From Streptomyces sp. NBC_01717 (GTDB taxonomy: Bacteria; Actinomycetota; Actinomycetes; Streptomycetales; Streptomycetaceae), in NCBI RefSeq assembly GCF_036248255.1, contig NZ_CP109180.1:1-63468 (forward strand): a stretch of 63,468 nt of DNA. Reading direction: 5' to 3'. This document shows positions 1 through 8,506 of the stretch, piece after piece. Under the pieces are notes generated by a model, which was not told the origin of the DNA, did not search any database, and was given only the letters and a program-made list of their open reading frames with translations. Position numbers and translations under genes: made by a program. Position 1 is the stretch's first letter. The number at the start of each line of letters is the position of its first letter.

Positions 1-11
1 GCTGTTCGGTC

Positions 12-881
12 ATGACCACCACACCGCGCCCGCGGTTCTCCGTCCGCGCCGGCCTCGCGGAGCCCACCGACGACGCACCGTACGACGGAGTGCCGGAGCA
101 CCTTCTCGTGCCCTTGCAGTCCTGGGTGAAGGAAAGCCTGACCCACGAGGGCAGGCCGAAGGAGGCGGCACGTGACATCTGCCTTCGACTGCGCATAGCC
201 CCGATCACAAGCCCTCGGCGGCTGGGTCCCCAGTACCTGGATGCTCTGCTGCTGAACGGAACGGATCTTCTCGACGTCATCGACGAGACCCTCGCCTACA
301 ACGCGACGGCCCCATACCCCGTCATCAAGTCATGGAGGGTCGACCAGCTCCAGCAGCTTCTGGACAATGCCGGATCGGCCTATCGGGTCGCAGAGTCGGA
401 GGACGGGTTGGAGGAGCGGGTTGCTCCCGCCGTCCGCGACGCGGTCCGGCAGGCGATGGCCGACGCCGCGGCCGCCGCGGCCTCCGGATCTGCGGCCGAC
501 CATCTGGCGACCGCGTGGCAGGCGGTGTACGGGCGCAGCCCCGACCCGGGGCGCGCGTACAGCGAAGCCATCAAGGCGGTGGAGGCCGCGGCGCACGCCG
601 TGGTCCAGGGCAACAACCAGAAGGCCACCCTGGGCACCATGCTCGGCGAGATCGGCAACGCCCGGCACAAGTTCGACACCACGATCTCCACGCCGTCCGG
701 CAAGGACCCCATGGCCCCGGTGGAGGCGATGATGCGCGCCCTTTGGGAGGGGCAGACCTCCCGCCACGGAGGGCAGAGCGCCACGGTGCCCGAAACCCTG
801 GAGGCCGCCCGCGCCGGCGTCCACCTGGCTGCTGCCCTGGTTCAGTGGTTCGTCTCCGGTGCCGTGGTGCGCAGCCCCTGA
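12..881 (+). CDS. Abi_C-like hypothetical protein
   Basis: A 289-residue soluble protein with no signal peptide or membrane segment. The last 70 residues (a GNARHKF stretch, then HGGQ, then a hydrophobic amphipathic helix ending WFVSGAV) resemble the C-terminal domain of abortive-infection proteins (Abi_C), where a short conserved R/H region precedes a helix. Residues 130-170 are Ala-rich and helical. The start lies 11 bases inside the window edge, so the ribosome-binding site and any operon partner cannot be judged. If the Abi_C resemblance holds, a phage-defence role is possible. I infer this from pattern only. Confidence 0.6.
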   Translation: MTTTPRPRFSVRAGLAEPTDDAPYDGVPEHLLVPLQSWVKESLTHEGRPKEAARDICLRLRIAPITSPRRLGPQYLDALLLNGTDLLDVIDETLAYNATAPYPVIKSWRVDQLQQLLDNAGSAYRVAESEDGLEERVAPAVRDAVRQAMADAAAAAASGSAADHLATAWQAVYGRSPDPGRAYSEAIKAVEAAAHAVVQGNNQKATLGTMLGEIGNARHKFDTTISTPSGKDPMAPVEAMMRALWEGQTSRHGGQSATVPETLEAARAGVHLAAALVQWFVSGAVVRSP

Positions 882-1017
882 GAAGCGCCCAGCGTTCGGC
901 TACTTCCTGGGCGGTGTCCTCTGTGCGCCCGTGACCCTTGTCTGCGACCGTGAGGTTCACCGGGATGGTTGTTCAGGCCTCGGCTGGTTCCGATGATTGA
1001 AGTCACGAGGGACCAAA

Positions 1018-1986
1018 TCATGGGCGGTTGAGGACCACCTCGCCCGGAGCGCAGGTAGTCAGCGCGACCACGATGTCGGCGTTGCGCCGTACTTCGTCCC
1101 AGCGGCGTTGGAAGGTGCAGTAAGCGAGGGCATCGAGTCCGATATGGATGAGGTACGCGTGGAGGCGCTCGCGCAGGTGGGTCGGGAGCGGGCCGGTGGC
1201 GTGCCAATACGCGAGCAGCTCTGCGTAGATGTCGATGGCGCGCCACTGTGGGTACCACGGCCACCAGTAGATGAGCCAGGCCGCGTCGTAGAGGTGGTCG
1301 CCGTACAGTGCGTTGCCCCAGTCCAGCACGGCGGTGACGGTGCCGTCGGCAGCGAGGACGTTGCGACTGAGCAAGTCCCCATGGATCATGCGGCGCTCAT
1401 CGGGCAGGTACGGCGCCAGTGTGGCGAGTTTGGCCAGTCCGGCCTCGACCGGGCCGAGTCCGATCGCGGAGTCGGCGAGCGCTGCTCGCCAGCCGGGTAC
1501 CCGGCCTGTCTCGGTACCGATGGCCAGCAGCGCGGCCGCCCAGGAGCCGTACGGCGCTCGCCCGTCCGGGGTCCAGATACCGTAGCCAGCGGTGCCGGCA
1601 AGGTCGACCCTGCCGATGGCGTCGAGGGCGGTCAGTAGGCTCGGCAGCGTCAGCGCCACGTCGGCAGCGGGCAGGTCGTCGAACCCGGCCCCGTGCGCGC
1701 GGGCCGAGATCGCATAATGCGAGGCGTCGAACACGCCCCTCGCCAGCACCGGCGGGACGGGCAGGTTGGGCCGGGCGAAGCCGGCGGCGATCTCGTCCTT
1801 GGCGAAGTCCGTACCGTGCGCGCCGATGCGCAGGACCACCTCCACGCTGTCGATGGTCAGCTCGAACGCCTGAGACCAGGCGCCGGCCGCCAGCGGCAAT
1901 GGTTCGGTCGCGCGCGCCCCGAAGGTCGTGCGCACCAGCCGTCGGGCCAGGTCCGGCAGCGGGGCGGGTGCATGCTCAGCAGGCAT
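1018..1986 (-). CDS. Aminoglycoside phosphotransferase, hygromycin-B kinase-like
   Basis: A 322-residue kinase-fold protein. It has the APH catalytic loop MIHGDLLSRNVL followed by the DWGNALYGD metal-binding segment, the usual Brenner box and DFG-equivalent. The order of motifs resembles APH(4)-Ia hygromycin-B 4-O-kinase: GAWSQAF near the N-terminus, VVLRIGAHG around the nucleotide-binding Lys position, a YAISARAHG strand, then the W-rich YWWPWYPQW segment after the DWG motif. The expected reaction is ATP-dependent phosphorylation of an aminoglycoside or related sugar, but substrate cannot be read from sequence. The frame is open for 42 further codons upstream. I chose the ATG at 1986 because homology begins there. 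No operon partner is adjacent. Confidence 0.85.
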   Translation of the reverse strand: MPAEHAPAPLPDLARRLVRTTFGARATEPLPLAAGAWSQAFELTIDSVEVVLRIGAHGTDFAKDEIAAGFARPNLPVPPVLARGVFDASHYAISARAHGAGFDDLPAADVALTLPSLLTALDAIGRVDLAGTAGYGIWTPDGRAPYGSWAAALLAIGTETGRVPGWRAALADSAIGLGPVEAGLAKLATLAPYLPDERRMIHGDLLSRNVLAADGTVTAVLDWGNALYGDHLYDAAWLIYWWPWYPQWRAIDIYAELLAYWHATGPLPTHLRERLHAYLIHIGLDALAYCTFQRRWDEVRRNADIVVALTTCAPGEVVLNRP

Positions 1987-2199
1987 CCGAGCATGGTAGT
2001 GCTGTGACCGTGAAGGCTCGATTGATGTCCCTCCGCCGGAGAGGAACTCGTGATCACTGCGCGACTCGCAGGCCGCTCTTCTGACCGACCGCTCCCCAGT
2101 GGCCCGGGACATCCGTCAGCTCGCGAACCGTGGCACAGAGCCCGTTCTGACCTGCGGGGCCAGACGCGCACTACCGAGCGCCGGACACGCATCGGCCCC

Positions 2200-2363
2200 A
2201 ACACCTTGGTGCAGAACGCCGCCGCGCGCTGCTGCGGCGGCAGCGCACGCAGTGCTGCCTGCAGGTCCAGACGTAGGTCGGCCGCGTCGCACGGATCGAT
2301 GACGGGATCGGCAGCCTCCAGCTGCACATCCATGTCCATGGCGCGCACTGTGGCTCGCAGCAT
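2200..2363 (-). pseudogene. Possible ECF sigma factor region-4 remnant
   Basis: The minus-strand frame here reads DLRLDLQAALRALPPQQRAA, the pattern that opens region 4.2 of ECF sigma factors, then loses similarity within a few residues. Nothing upstream looks like region 2. I read it as a truncated relic between the phosphotransferase and the next gene, but the match is short and chance is possible. Confidence 0.3.
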
Positions 2364-2407
2364 GCGCTAGCGTCGCGTGGCGCGCTCAGATCTGGGGGAG
2401 AGCATCG

Positions 2408-3244
2408 GTGTTAAACCTCTTTGGGTGGGGCGGCCGCTTGAGGGCCTGGTGGCATGAGACGCCAGCAGCGATTCGCTGGGTTGCCTACATCTCAGTCCCC
2501 TTGGGCTGTGCCACCGTTGGACTCGGCGTCTACGGCGATTCGCATCACTGGTGGGATGGACGAAGTTTCCTCACCAATCTGGTGTCCAGCTTCGCCAGTC
2601 TCCTGTTTGGTGTTCCGACAGCACTGGTCGTACTCGCTCACCTGAGTCAGATGCAAGCCGAAGCGATGGAACGCCGGGCGGTGCAGCGATCGGCCCGCAA
2701 GGCTGCCGCAGAGTTCGAACGGGCCCTGTTGGCAGGTTTTAAGGCGCCTGACTTCGCCGGCGCGACTGTGGGCATCAACCAGGCAGTACTCGCGAGTATT
2801 GGGTATCGGGACCGCGTTCGGGACGTCCGCGGAAGATTCCGCGGTTCACTCGATGCCTACGCCGCGCGGAAAAGAGCCTTCGATGAACACCTCAACCTCG
2901 GCGGGCTCGATTACCACATCTGGTTGACCGAGATCGCGACGAGGTGGCACCGCCTGGACTCCGAAGTACGACCCCGGCTCGACGAAACGGGGCTCCACTG
3001 GCTCGCAATGCACTCATACGTCGTGTTCAGGGACAACGTGCGGAAGCTGCAGGACGTAGAGCGGCCGATATTTGTGGCGCGGACGGAAGACAGGGTTAGA
3101 GCTTTGGAGAACGCCCCTGCCACCAACGCGAACGTGGAGAACCAAGCGCAACTCCGGGCTGAGGCCGAGGCTACGGTGGCATGTCTGAGCGCGGTAACGG
3201 AGATCGTGAGGCAAGCGGGCTACATACGGTCGATTGGGACCTAG
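2408..3244 (+). CDS. Membrane-anchored hypothetical protein
   Basis: A 278-residue protein with a GTG start preceded by GGGGGAG at good spacing. Residues 20-45 and 55-80 form two hydrophobic segments near the N-terminus. The rest is a charged helical cytoplasmic domain of about 190 residues rich in Arg and Glu. I recognise no catalytic motif and no family. Codon use matches the accessory genes around it. It stands alone, followed at once by an IS remnant. Confidence 0.75.
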   Translation: MLNLFGWGGRLRAWWHETPAAIRWVAYISVPLGCATVGLGVYGDSHHWWDGRSFLTNLVSSFASLLFGVPTALVVLAHLSQMQAEAMERRAVQRSARKAAAEFERALLAGFKAPDFAGATVGINQAVLASIGYRDRVRDVRGRFRGSLDAYAARKRAFDEHLNLGGLDYHIWLTEIATRWHRLDSEVRPRLDETGLHWLAMHSYVVFRDNVRKLQDVERPIFVARTEDRVRALENAPATNANVENQAQLRAEAEATVACLSAVTEIVRQAGYIRSIGT

Positions 3245-3259
3245 GCAGTTTCGTTTGGA

Positions 3260-3540
3260 TCACCGTGCAGACCAGAGGAAGATGCCCGCAATGTGGAGTC
3301 CGGCCAGGTAGATGGTCGCGGTCTTCTCGTAGCGGGTGGCGATGCCTCGCCACTGTTTCAAGCGGTTGATGCAGCGTTCGACGGTGTTGCGCTGCTTGTA
3401 TGCCTCGCGGTCGAAGGCTGGTGGCCTGCCGCCTCGGCTTCCGCGCCGCAGCCGCGTTGGTCGGCCGGAACGGGGATGACCGCCCGGATCCCGCGCTTGC
3501 GCAGGTGCTCGCGGATCGCGCGGAGCGGCCGAAGAGGGAG
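3260..3540 (-). pseudogene. IS5-family transposase remnant, truncated and frameshifted
   Basis: The minus strand encodes the C-terminal part of an IS5-type DDE transposase. The segments [18 protein letters not shown], then [34 protein letters not shown] and AGIFLWSAR are standard for the family, including the conserved final Glu region. The first segment lies in a different frame from the rest, with the shift near 3450-3465. The N-terminal half with the first catalytic Asp is missing. No terminal inverted repeats are visible. It cannot be active. Confidence 0.8.
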
Positions 3541-3673
3541 GCGCCGGGCGGATGAGCCGGTGTCGGCGTCGGCCGGGGTGGCGGCGGTTGGCTCAATCTG
3601 TCGTGGACGCGCCCAATGTCGGCCAGGAGACTGGGCGTTCAGCCACCGGACCGGCCTCACTCCTGGAGACGAC

Positions 3674-4099
3674 TTGCGCACCCATCTCGCCGCTGCCTTC
3701 AGCGCCGTCACACTGACCACGGGCATGCTCCTGACCGCGCCCACAGCCAGCGCCCAACCCGCGGCCTACCCCACCACCCCCTTCAACGTCACCGTCACGA
3801 ACACGTACACGACTGGCACGTTGACCTGGTACGGCCGGTCGGTCCTCGTGGAGGGGGTCCACAAGTCGGCTGACCAGGAGAATTGCCGAGGCACCACGGC
3901 GTTCACCCTTGACGCCGGCAACGGGCAGCTGGGAGTTGGATACAGCAACACCAGGTCGTGTGCCGGCGAGGTCGTGCCGTTCAGTTTCACCGTGCCGGCT
4001 GACGTCCCTGGCGGAGCTGCGGTCGTCCGGGTCTGCCTGGATGACGGGTCCGCGCCTCCGCCCACGTACTTCAAGTGCGTGCGCTACGGGCATCCGTAG
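3674..4099 (+). CDS. Secreted hypothetical protein
   Basis: A 141-residue protein. I chose the TTG at 3674 because GGAGA sits six bases upstream and the translation then opens with a textbook signal peptide: MRTHLA, a hydrophobic core, then TASAQP, with cleavage expected after Ala. The mature part of about 112 residues has no membrane segment and carries four Cys that could form disulfides. Its strand-rich pattern of V-T-V repeats suggests a small beta protein. I do not recognise a family. The upstream extension of the frame runs through the IS remnant and is not coding. Confidence 0.7.
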   Translation: MRTHLAAAFSAVTLTTGMLLTAPTASAQPAAYPTTPFNVTVTNTYTTGTLTWYGRSVLVEGVHKSADQENCRGTTAFTLDAGNGQLGVGYSNTRSCAGEVVPFSFTVPADVPGGAAVVRVCLDDGSAPPPTYFKCVRYGHP

Positions 4100-4326
4100 G
4101 CTGACCGGCAGACATTCCGGCATCCGAGTAGTGCGCTGGATCTCCCCCGTCTCCGTCGAGGCGGGGGCCGTTTCATGTCCGGACGGGGGCCGTCTCGACC
4201 GACCGCGACCCGGGTGATTCAATCGAACACATGTCCGAGCTGCCGCCCGATCCGCCACGCCTCCGCGCGATCCTGGCGCACCTCAACCAGCAGCTCACCG
4301 TCTAGTACCCCGATATGGCCTCGGGC

Positions 4327-4968
4327 CTACCGTCGCCGCAGGGTCCACCGGCTGCGGCTCACCGGCGCCGGCGGCTCGACGGCCTGCCTCAGCGCCTCGC
4401 GGAAGTCCCTCAGAGCCGCATCCATGCGTTCGTTGTCGCCGTGGTGCCGCACCGCTGCCGTAAGGACTCCATCGGCAGCGGGCGCGAGATCCTCCCGCAG
4501 GAGCAGCGGCGCCATGGCCGTCCCCAACCGCGCGAGAGGCACGGCAAGCGCTCCGGCAGAGACCCCGCTCTCCTGGTCCCAACTGAAAACGGCACGGGCC
4601 GCCTCCCCAGAGGCAGCGAAGAGTGCCGGCCCGCCTGTCCGACCAGCCAGCCCGTAGGCAATGCCCCCATGGACGAGAGCACGGAGGGCGACTCTTCCGC
4701 GCGCTCCCCAGCCTCCCCAGACGTGATCGTGCGTGTCCCCCGCTACCCGCAGCGCCAAGACGGCTGCCACCAACTCGATGGCCTGAGCCTCGAGGCTTGC
4801 TCGCTCGGCAGCCGCATCCTTGCGGGCCTCTGCCTGACGGTTGCGGCGCGCGGTCTCCCAGGCGCCAATGAACACGAGTGCAACGGTGGTGACCACCGTG
4901 ATGCCCGTGGTGAGGAGAGCACTGTCCATGACCATCGGGACATCAAGACGGGGCAGGAAGTTCCCCAT
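4327..4968 (-). CDS. Small membrane-anchored hypothetical protein
   Basis: Up to 213 residues. A single hydrophobic segment (ITVVTTVALVFIGAW) at the N-terminus is followed by an Arg/Glu-rich coiled stretch and an Ala-rich helical domain. Met codons at 4968, 4935 and 4929 are all possible starts, and the last two place the membrane segment right at the N-terminus. I see no motif and no clear Shine-Dalgarno at any of them. Proteins of this shape are common in streptomycetes. Function unknown. Confidence 0.6.
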   Translation of the reverse strand: MGNFLPRLDVPMVMDSALLTTGITVVTTVALVFIGAWETARRNRQAEARKDAAAERASLEAQAIELVAAVLALRVAGDTHDHVWGGWGARGRVALRALVHGGIAYGLAGRTGGPALFAASGEAARAVFSWDQESGVSAGALAVPLARLGTAMAPLLLREDLAPAADGVLTAAVRHHGDNERMDAALRDFREALRQAVEPPAPVSRSRWTLRRR

Positions 4969-5003
4969 AGTCCATAACTGACCGTCACCCGCCCTGCAGC
5001 ACC

Positions 5004-5411
5004 GTGTCCGTGGTGTCCGCTCATGTCGCCTCGTGGGTTCTCGTCCGCCGCGTCTCCACCGCCGGTCAGGTCGTCGACGGCTACGGGCTCGACACTCAGG
5101 AAGCCGACTGCCGACGATGGGCCAAGGCCCAGACCGCCGAGCGCGTGCGCATCGTCCACGTCGTCACGGACGGAGACGCGAAGGGCGGGAAGTCAGGCGT
5201 GAGCCTGCTCGACGAGCGCCCCGGGCTCATGGAGGCCGTGGAGTGGATCGCGGAAGGCCGCGCCGACGGCATCGTCGCCCCGAACCTCCAGCTTCCCGAA
5301 GGAACGCGGGCTCAGCCCGGTGAACGAGGCTATCCAAGACGGCTCCGACGCCGTGATCACGCCAACCACCGCGAGATCATCTCAGTTGCAGACGTCGCTG
5401 GTTCCGGCTGA
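5004..5411 (+). pseudogene. Serine recombinase (resolvase N-terminal) fragment
   Basis: The frame begins like a large serine recombinase: VRRVSTAGQ with the nucleophilic Ser, DGYGLDTQEADC, then DERPGLMEAVEWI and ADGIVAPNL. At about 5285, where LDRLARE would be expected, the frame runs into unrelated sequence and stops. The recombinase zinc-ribbon and C-terminal domains are absent. It is a decayed integrase or resolvase relic, probably left by an earlier mobile element. Confidence 0.75.
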
Positions 5412-5447
5412 TCCTTTGCGTATTCGACGGCCAAGAAGGAGAACGAC

Positions 5448-5825
5448 GTGGGGCTGATGCTGTTCCCGGGCGACGGCGACACCAGCAGTCCCGACGTCGC
5501 CTGGTCCTACAGCGGCTTCGCCGCGTTCCGACGACAGCTAGCGCGAGCGGAAGGGTTCAAGCTATCCGAGATGTGGGGCTTCGGCGGAGAGCGCCCCTGG
5601 AGTGACGTCTCCACCTCGCTCGAACCCTTCCTCGATCGTCCCGACGACGGCGGAAGAGAGCTCTCGCCCGCCGAATGCGCCGCACTCCTGCCCCGCTTGG
5701 AAGCGATCGTCGACCAGTGGCGGAACGACCTCGACGTCCCTCGGACACACATCGATGCGGCCCAACAGCTGACGGTCGTTCTGCGTCTCTGCGTCGCGAA
5801 GGACGTCGAACTTCTCTTCCTCTGA
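5448..5825 (+). CDS. Hypothetical protein
   Basis: A 125-residue acidic soluble protein with a GTG start preceded by AAGGAG, a strong site. It opens MLFPGDGD and has a WSYSGFAAFR helix and a central proline-poor helical region. No membrane segment and no catalytic motif. It looks intact and is well spaced from its neighbours, but I do not recognise it. Confidence 0.7.
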   Translation: MGLMLFPGDGDTSSPDVAWSYSGFAAFRRQLARAEGFKLSEMWGFGGERPWSDVSTSLEPFLDRPDDGGRELSPAECAALLPRLEAIVDQWRNDLDVPRTHIDAAQQLTVVLRLCVAKDVELLFL

Positions 5826-5927
5826 CGGCCACGAAGCGGGGGCCGATCCTGACACTCCTGTAGTTACGGGACAGCCCTTAGGACGGTTCCTTTTGGCCCC
5901 GGGCCAACGTCCACCGCTGGTCCGCCC

Positions 5928-6023
5928 AGCCATGAGCGAGCGGGCCTCCAGCCGAACCCGCTCCCTCGCAGCCCTCTTGGCATCGGTCAAGCCGCCGCCC
6001 TGCGCGTATCTCACAAACCACAA
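5928..6023 (-). pseudogene. IS630-type transposase N-terminal fragment
   Basis: The first 32 residues of a minus-strand frame (VRYAQGGGLTDAKRAARE, then RVRLEARSLM) match the start of streptomycete IS630-type transposases. Their winged-helix region normally follows, but here similarity stops at once. It is a short relic in the 304-base gap between the 5448 and 6130 genes. I see nothing else in that gap. Confidence 0.45.
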
Positions 6024-6129
6024 CTACCGACCCGGCTCAGGCGCTGGCAGGCGAACGGCCCGACATCACCCAATCAAGTTCAGTAATAGGGATAGGGCTG
6101 CACCTAGAGGATGACGGCGGGCGAGGAAT

Positions 6130-6957
6130 TTAACGAAGAGGCGCCTTCGATGGCTCTACCGGGACGTCATTTAGACCGAATCGATCGAGCAGTTGGCGGA
6201 CACCTGAGATTCGCTCACCAATGTGCCGCCCCGGGCCGACAATTACCCTTTTTACCGCATCGACCGGAAGGTCGAGTTGCAGATACGGAATGAGCCCGAT
6301 AGGCCCCACCCGAAATCTCAAGTCGTCGCGAGTGCCACGATCCGGAATCATCAAGCGCCACTCTTGCTCCTCGCGAAAAGCGGGATGCTTGATCATAGCG
6401 AGAGCATTCGTAATACTATATTGGGGTGTGCGATTGGGGGGCCATCGGTCGATCCAGCCTCGTTCGATGCCCTCATCGATCCCGTAGCAGACCTTATCGA
6501 ATAGCCCTTCCCGAGCTTTCTGCTTGGACAGATCGTAGAGGGCTTCCGCCTGGATACCGAGCGCGAACCCTCCTGCGCCACCGTACCCGCGCCACTGGCT
6601 GAGTAGATCGCCGCTGTTGCAGAAACAGGTCACGTACACATGGAGCTGCTCGGGAGAGAGTGTGACCGCCTGGTCAAGCTCCGCGATGATGGCGTTAAAT
6701 ACGTCAACGAGCTCGTCATGGTCAGCTCCAGCTCCGCCCCCGATGGGTCTCGGAGCCCGGTGCCTCTCCAGCCACTGCACCGACTTTTGAAGCTCGGCCA
6801 AGAGGTAATCGTGAGAGTAGGTCAACTCTTGCGCATCGTTCAGAAAGGACGCATCGGAAGCCCACAAGGTTATGTTTGACACGATACCGTGGAGCCCTGC
6901 CGCAGTGGTGTAGTGATATACGACCTCCGGCGCCCCAATGTATTCGTGCATCACCAT
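6130..6957 (-). CDS. DUF2971 family protein
   Basis: A 275-residue protein. The start at 6957 (MVMHEYIG) has GGAGGAAG seven bases upstream. It shows the DUF2971 hallmarks in order: YHYTTAAGL near the N-terminus, LWASDASFLNDAQE, YVTCFCNSGDLLSQWRGYGG in the middle, and EEQEWRLMIP before a VIVGPGRH segment. Biochemical role unknown for the family, which is frequent in accessory and defence-rich DNA. No operon partner. Base composition here (6400-6960) is a little less GC-rich than its neighbours, which fits recent acquisition. Confidence 0.85.
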   Translation of the reverse strand: MVMHEYIGAPEVVYHYTTAAGLHGIVSNITLWASDASFLNDAQELTYSHDYLLAELQKSVQWLERHRAPRPIGGGAGADHDELVDVFNAIIAELDQAVTLSPEQLHVYVTCFCNSGDLLSQWRGYGGAGGFALGIQAEALYDLSKQKAREGLFDKVCYGIDEGIERGWIDRWPPNRTPQYSITNALAMIKHPAFREEQEWRLMIPDRGTRDDLRFRVGPIGLIPYLQLDLPVDAVKRVIVGPGRHIGERISGVRQLLDRFGLNDVPVEPSKAPLR

Positions 6958-7306
6958 GCGGTAACTTCCTCCTTTTCGGCCGAAATGAATTTCAGCGCTC
7001 GCCGGGGGACTTGCTGGCCCAGCCTCCGCTCTCACCATTACACTCGGCTCGGACCGTTGGGGTCGGGACACTCAAGCTGGCTGTGAAGCGCGTAGCGGGT
7101 CACGCAGACGGGTGTGAGTAGTGGCGGTAGCGCTGAGATTGATCATGGTCTCTGATGCTGGGCCCGGAGAGGCTGGCCACTCTTCCGCGCTTCCCGGCGT
7201 CCATGGCGGAAGGCCTCCGGCGGCCTGGAGGGCGGCAGTGCGTACAGGCCGGGAACTCGGTTCCGGCACGCGGATACCTCCGTGAGACGGGACGGTCAGT
7301 GTCTCG

Positions 7307-7448
7307 TCTCGTTGAACCTGCTCCGATCCGGAGCCCATGACCTGGGCAGAGCAGGCTCGGTGAGACGGATCGTCTGCGGCCGGTCTCATCGGATCTGCTC
7401 CGCCGGGAGTGTTCTCGTTGCCGTCTCACTTCATCTGCTCCGTTCCGG
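7307..7448. repeat. Three direct repeats upstream of the HEPN gene
   Basis: In the 560-base gap between 6957 and 7520, three copies of a roughly 25-base unit with core ATCTGCTCCG or ACCTGCTCCG lie at 7307-7331, 7384-7406 and 7424-7448. Each begins TCTC and ends in CCGG. Between them run GAGACGG segments that complement the TCTC part. They may be operators for the downstream gene or recombinase arm sites. No protein-coding frame in this gap looks real. Confidence 0.5.
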
Positions 7449-7519
7449 CGGTTCTCTGTCACGACGCCCGGATGTCCTTGCCGCCGTCCGCGGCCCGCCC
7501 CTTCCTGAAGGAGACCCGG

Positions 7520-8506
7520 GTGCCCGAGTCCGACGCACGCCTTTCCGACACCGTCCCGGCCGCCCGCCACGGTGGGCCCGCCCAGGAGCGGCCAGACGTC
7601 GACTGGACCCCGGTCCGCAACGGGATGGACTACCTCCGCAGCGCCGTCCAACACCTCGCGGGGGCGGATGGGATGGACAACCTCCGCAGTGCCGCCCAGT
7701 ACTTCGCGGGGGCCGAGGCGGCCGAGCCGGACGACCGCGCGCTCAAGTACGCCGTGCTGCACCTGCAGGCCGCGACCGAGGTCCTGCTCAAGGCCCGGCT
7801 CACGCACGAGCACTGGAGCCTGGTCTTCACCGAGCCCGGAGCCGCCAGCTGGCAGAAGTTCACCGCCGGCGACTTCGAGAGCTGCTCGCTCGCCACAACC
7901 CTCGACCGGCTGGAGAAGATCGCCCGGGTCAGCCTCACGCAGCAGGAACGCAGGGCGATCAGCAGCCTCGCCAAGACCCGCAACGCCCTGACCCACTACG
8001 GTCACTCGGCCTCGGCCTACCAGGTGGAGGCACAAGCCGCGCGCGTGCTGGGCCTGCTGCTCACCTTCGTCAGCGAGCACCTGCGCCCGCCCCAGGTCAC
8101 GGAGGCCGCCTACGTCAAGCTGGTCATGGAGGAGGTGCGCGGCCGCCTCGGCGCCATCAACGCCCTGGTGGCAGACCGCATGAAACAGATCTCCGGCCAG
8201 CTGACGGAGCACGCCGCCTACACAGTGATCTGCCCCGACTGCCGCCAATCGGCCCTGGTGGTGGGCGAATGGCCAACCTGCCTGTTCTGCCTGCAGAAGT
8301 TCGCCGCTCCCCAGGAGGCAGCCCTGCGGTGGGGCTGGGAGGCCCTGGGCGACCCGGAGCATGTCGACTGGTATGTGGACGACTGCGACTGCACGGAGGG
8401 AGCCGGGTCCCTGGTGTGGCCGGTCAATACAGTGGCCTCCCCGGTCGAGGACGTGGCCCTGTGCTTCAGCTGCCGGGCCGTGTACGTCGAGGTGAAGGAC
8501 CGGTGA
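7520..8506 (+). CDS. HEPN-domain protein with C-terminal zinc ribbons
   Basis: A 328-residue protein. The GTG at 7520 has AAGGAG eight bases upstream. A HEPN-like helical bundle spans residues 70-190: it opens with ALKYAVLHLQAATEVLLKA and carries KTRNALTH, which fits the R-x4-6-H ribonuclease motif. The C-terminal third has two Cys pairs (CPDCRQ...CLFC, then CDC...CFSC), suggesting one or two zinc ribbons. Residues 35-65 contain a short internal duplication (MDYLRSA/MDNLRSA). HEPN proteins are usually RNases in defence or toxin systems. No nucleotidyltransferase antitoxin is adjacent. Its stop overlaps the start of the integrase frame by four bases, so the two are probably co-translated. Confidence 0.75.
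   Translation: MPESDARLSDTVPAARHGGPAQERPDVDWTPVRNGMDYLRSAVQHLAGADGMDNLRSAAQYFAGAEAAEPDDRALKYAVLHLQAATEVLLKARLTHEHWSLVFTEPGAASWQKFTAGDFESCSLATTLDRLEKIARVSLTQQERRAISSLAKTRNALTHYGHSASAYQVEAQAARVLGLLLTFVSEHLRPPQVTEAAYVKLVMEEVRGRLGAINALVADRMKQISGQLTEHAAYTVICPDCRQSALVVGEWPTCLFCLQKFAAPQEAALRWGWEALGDPEHVDWYVDDCDCTEGAGSLVWPVNTVASPVEDVALCFSCRAVYVEVKDR

Noticed and set aside
1419..2084. Long plus-strand open frame opposite the phosphotransferase gene
   Set aside because: Arg/Pro/Ala-rich shadow of the real minus-strand gene, with no motif. This is typical of high-GC DNA.
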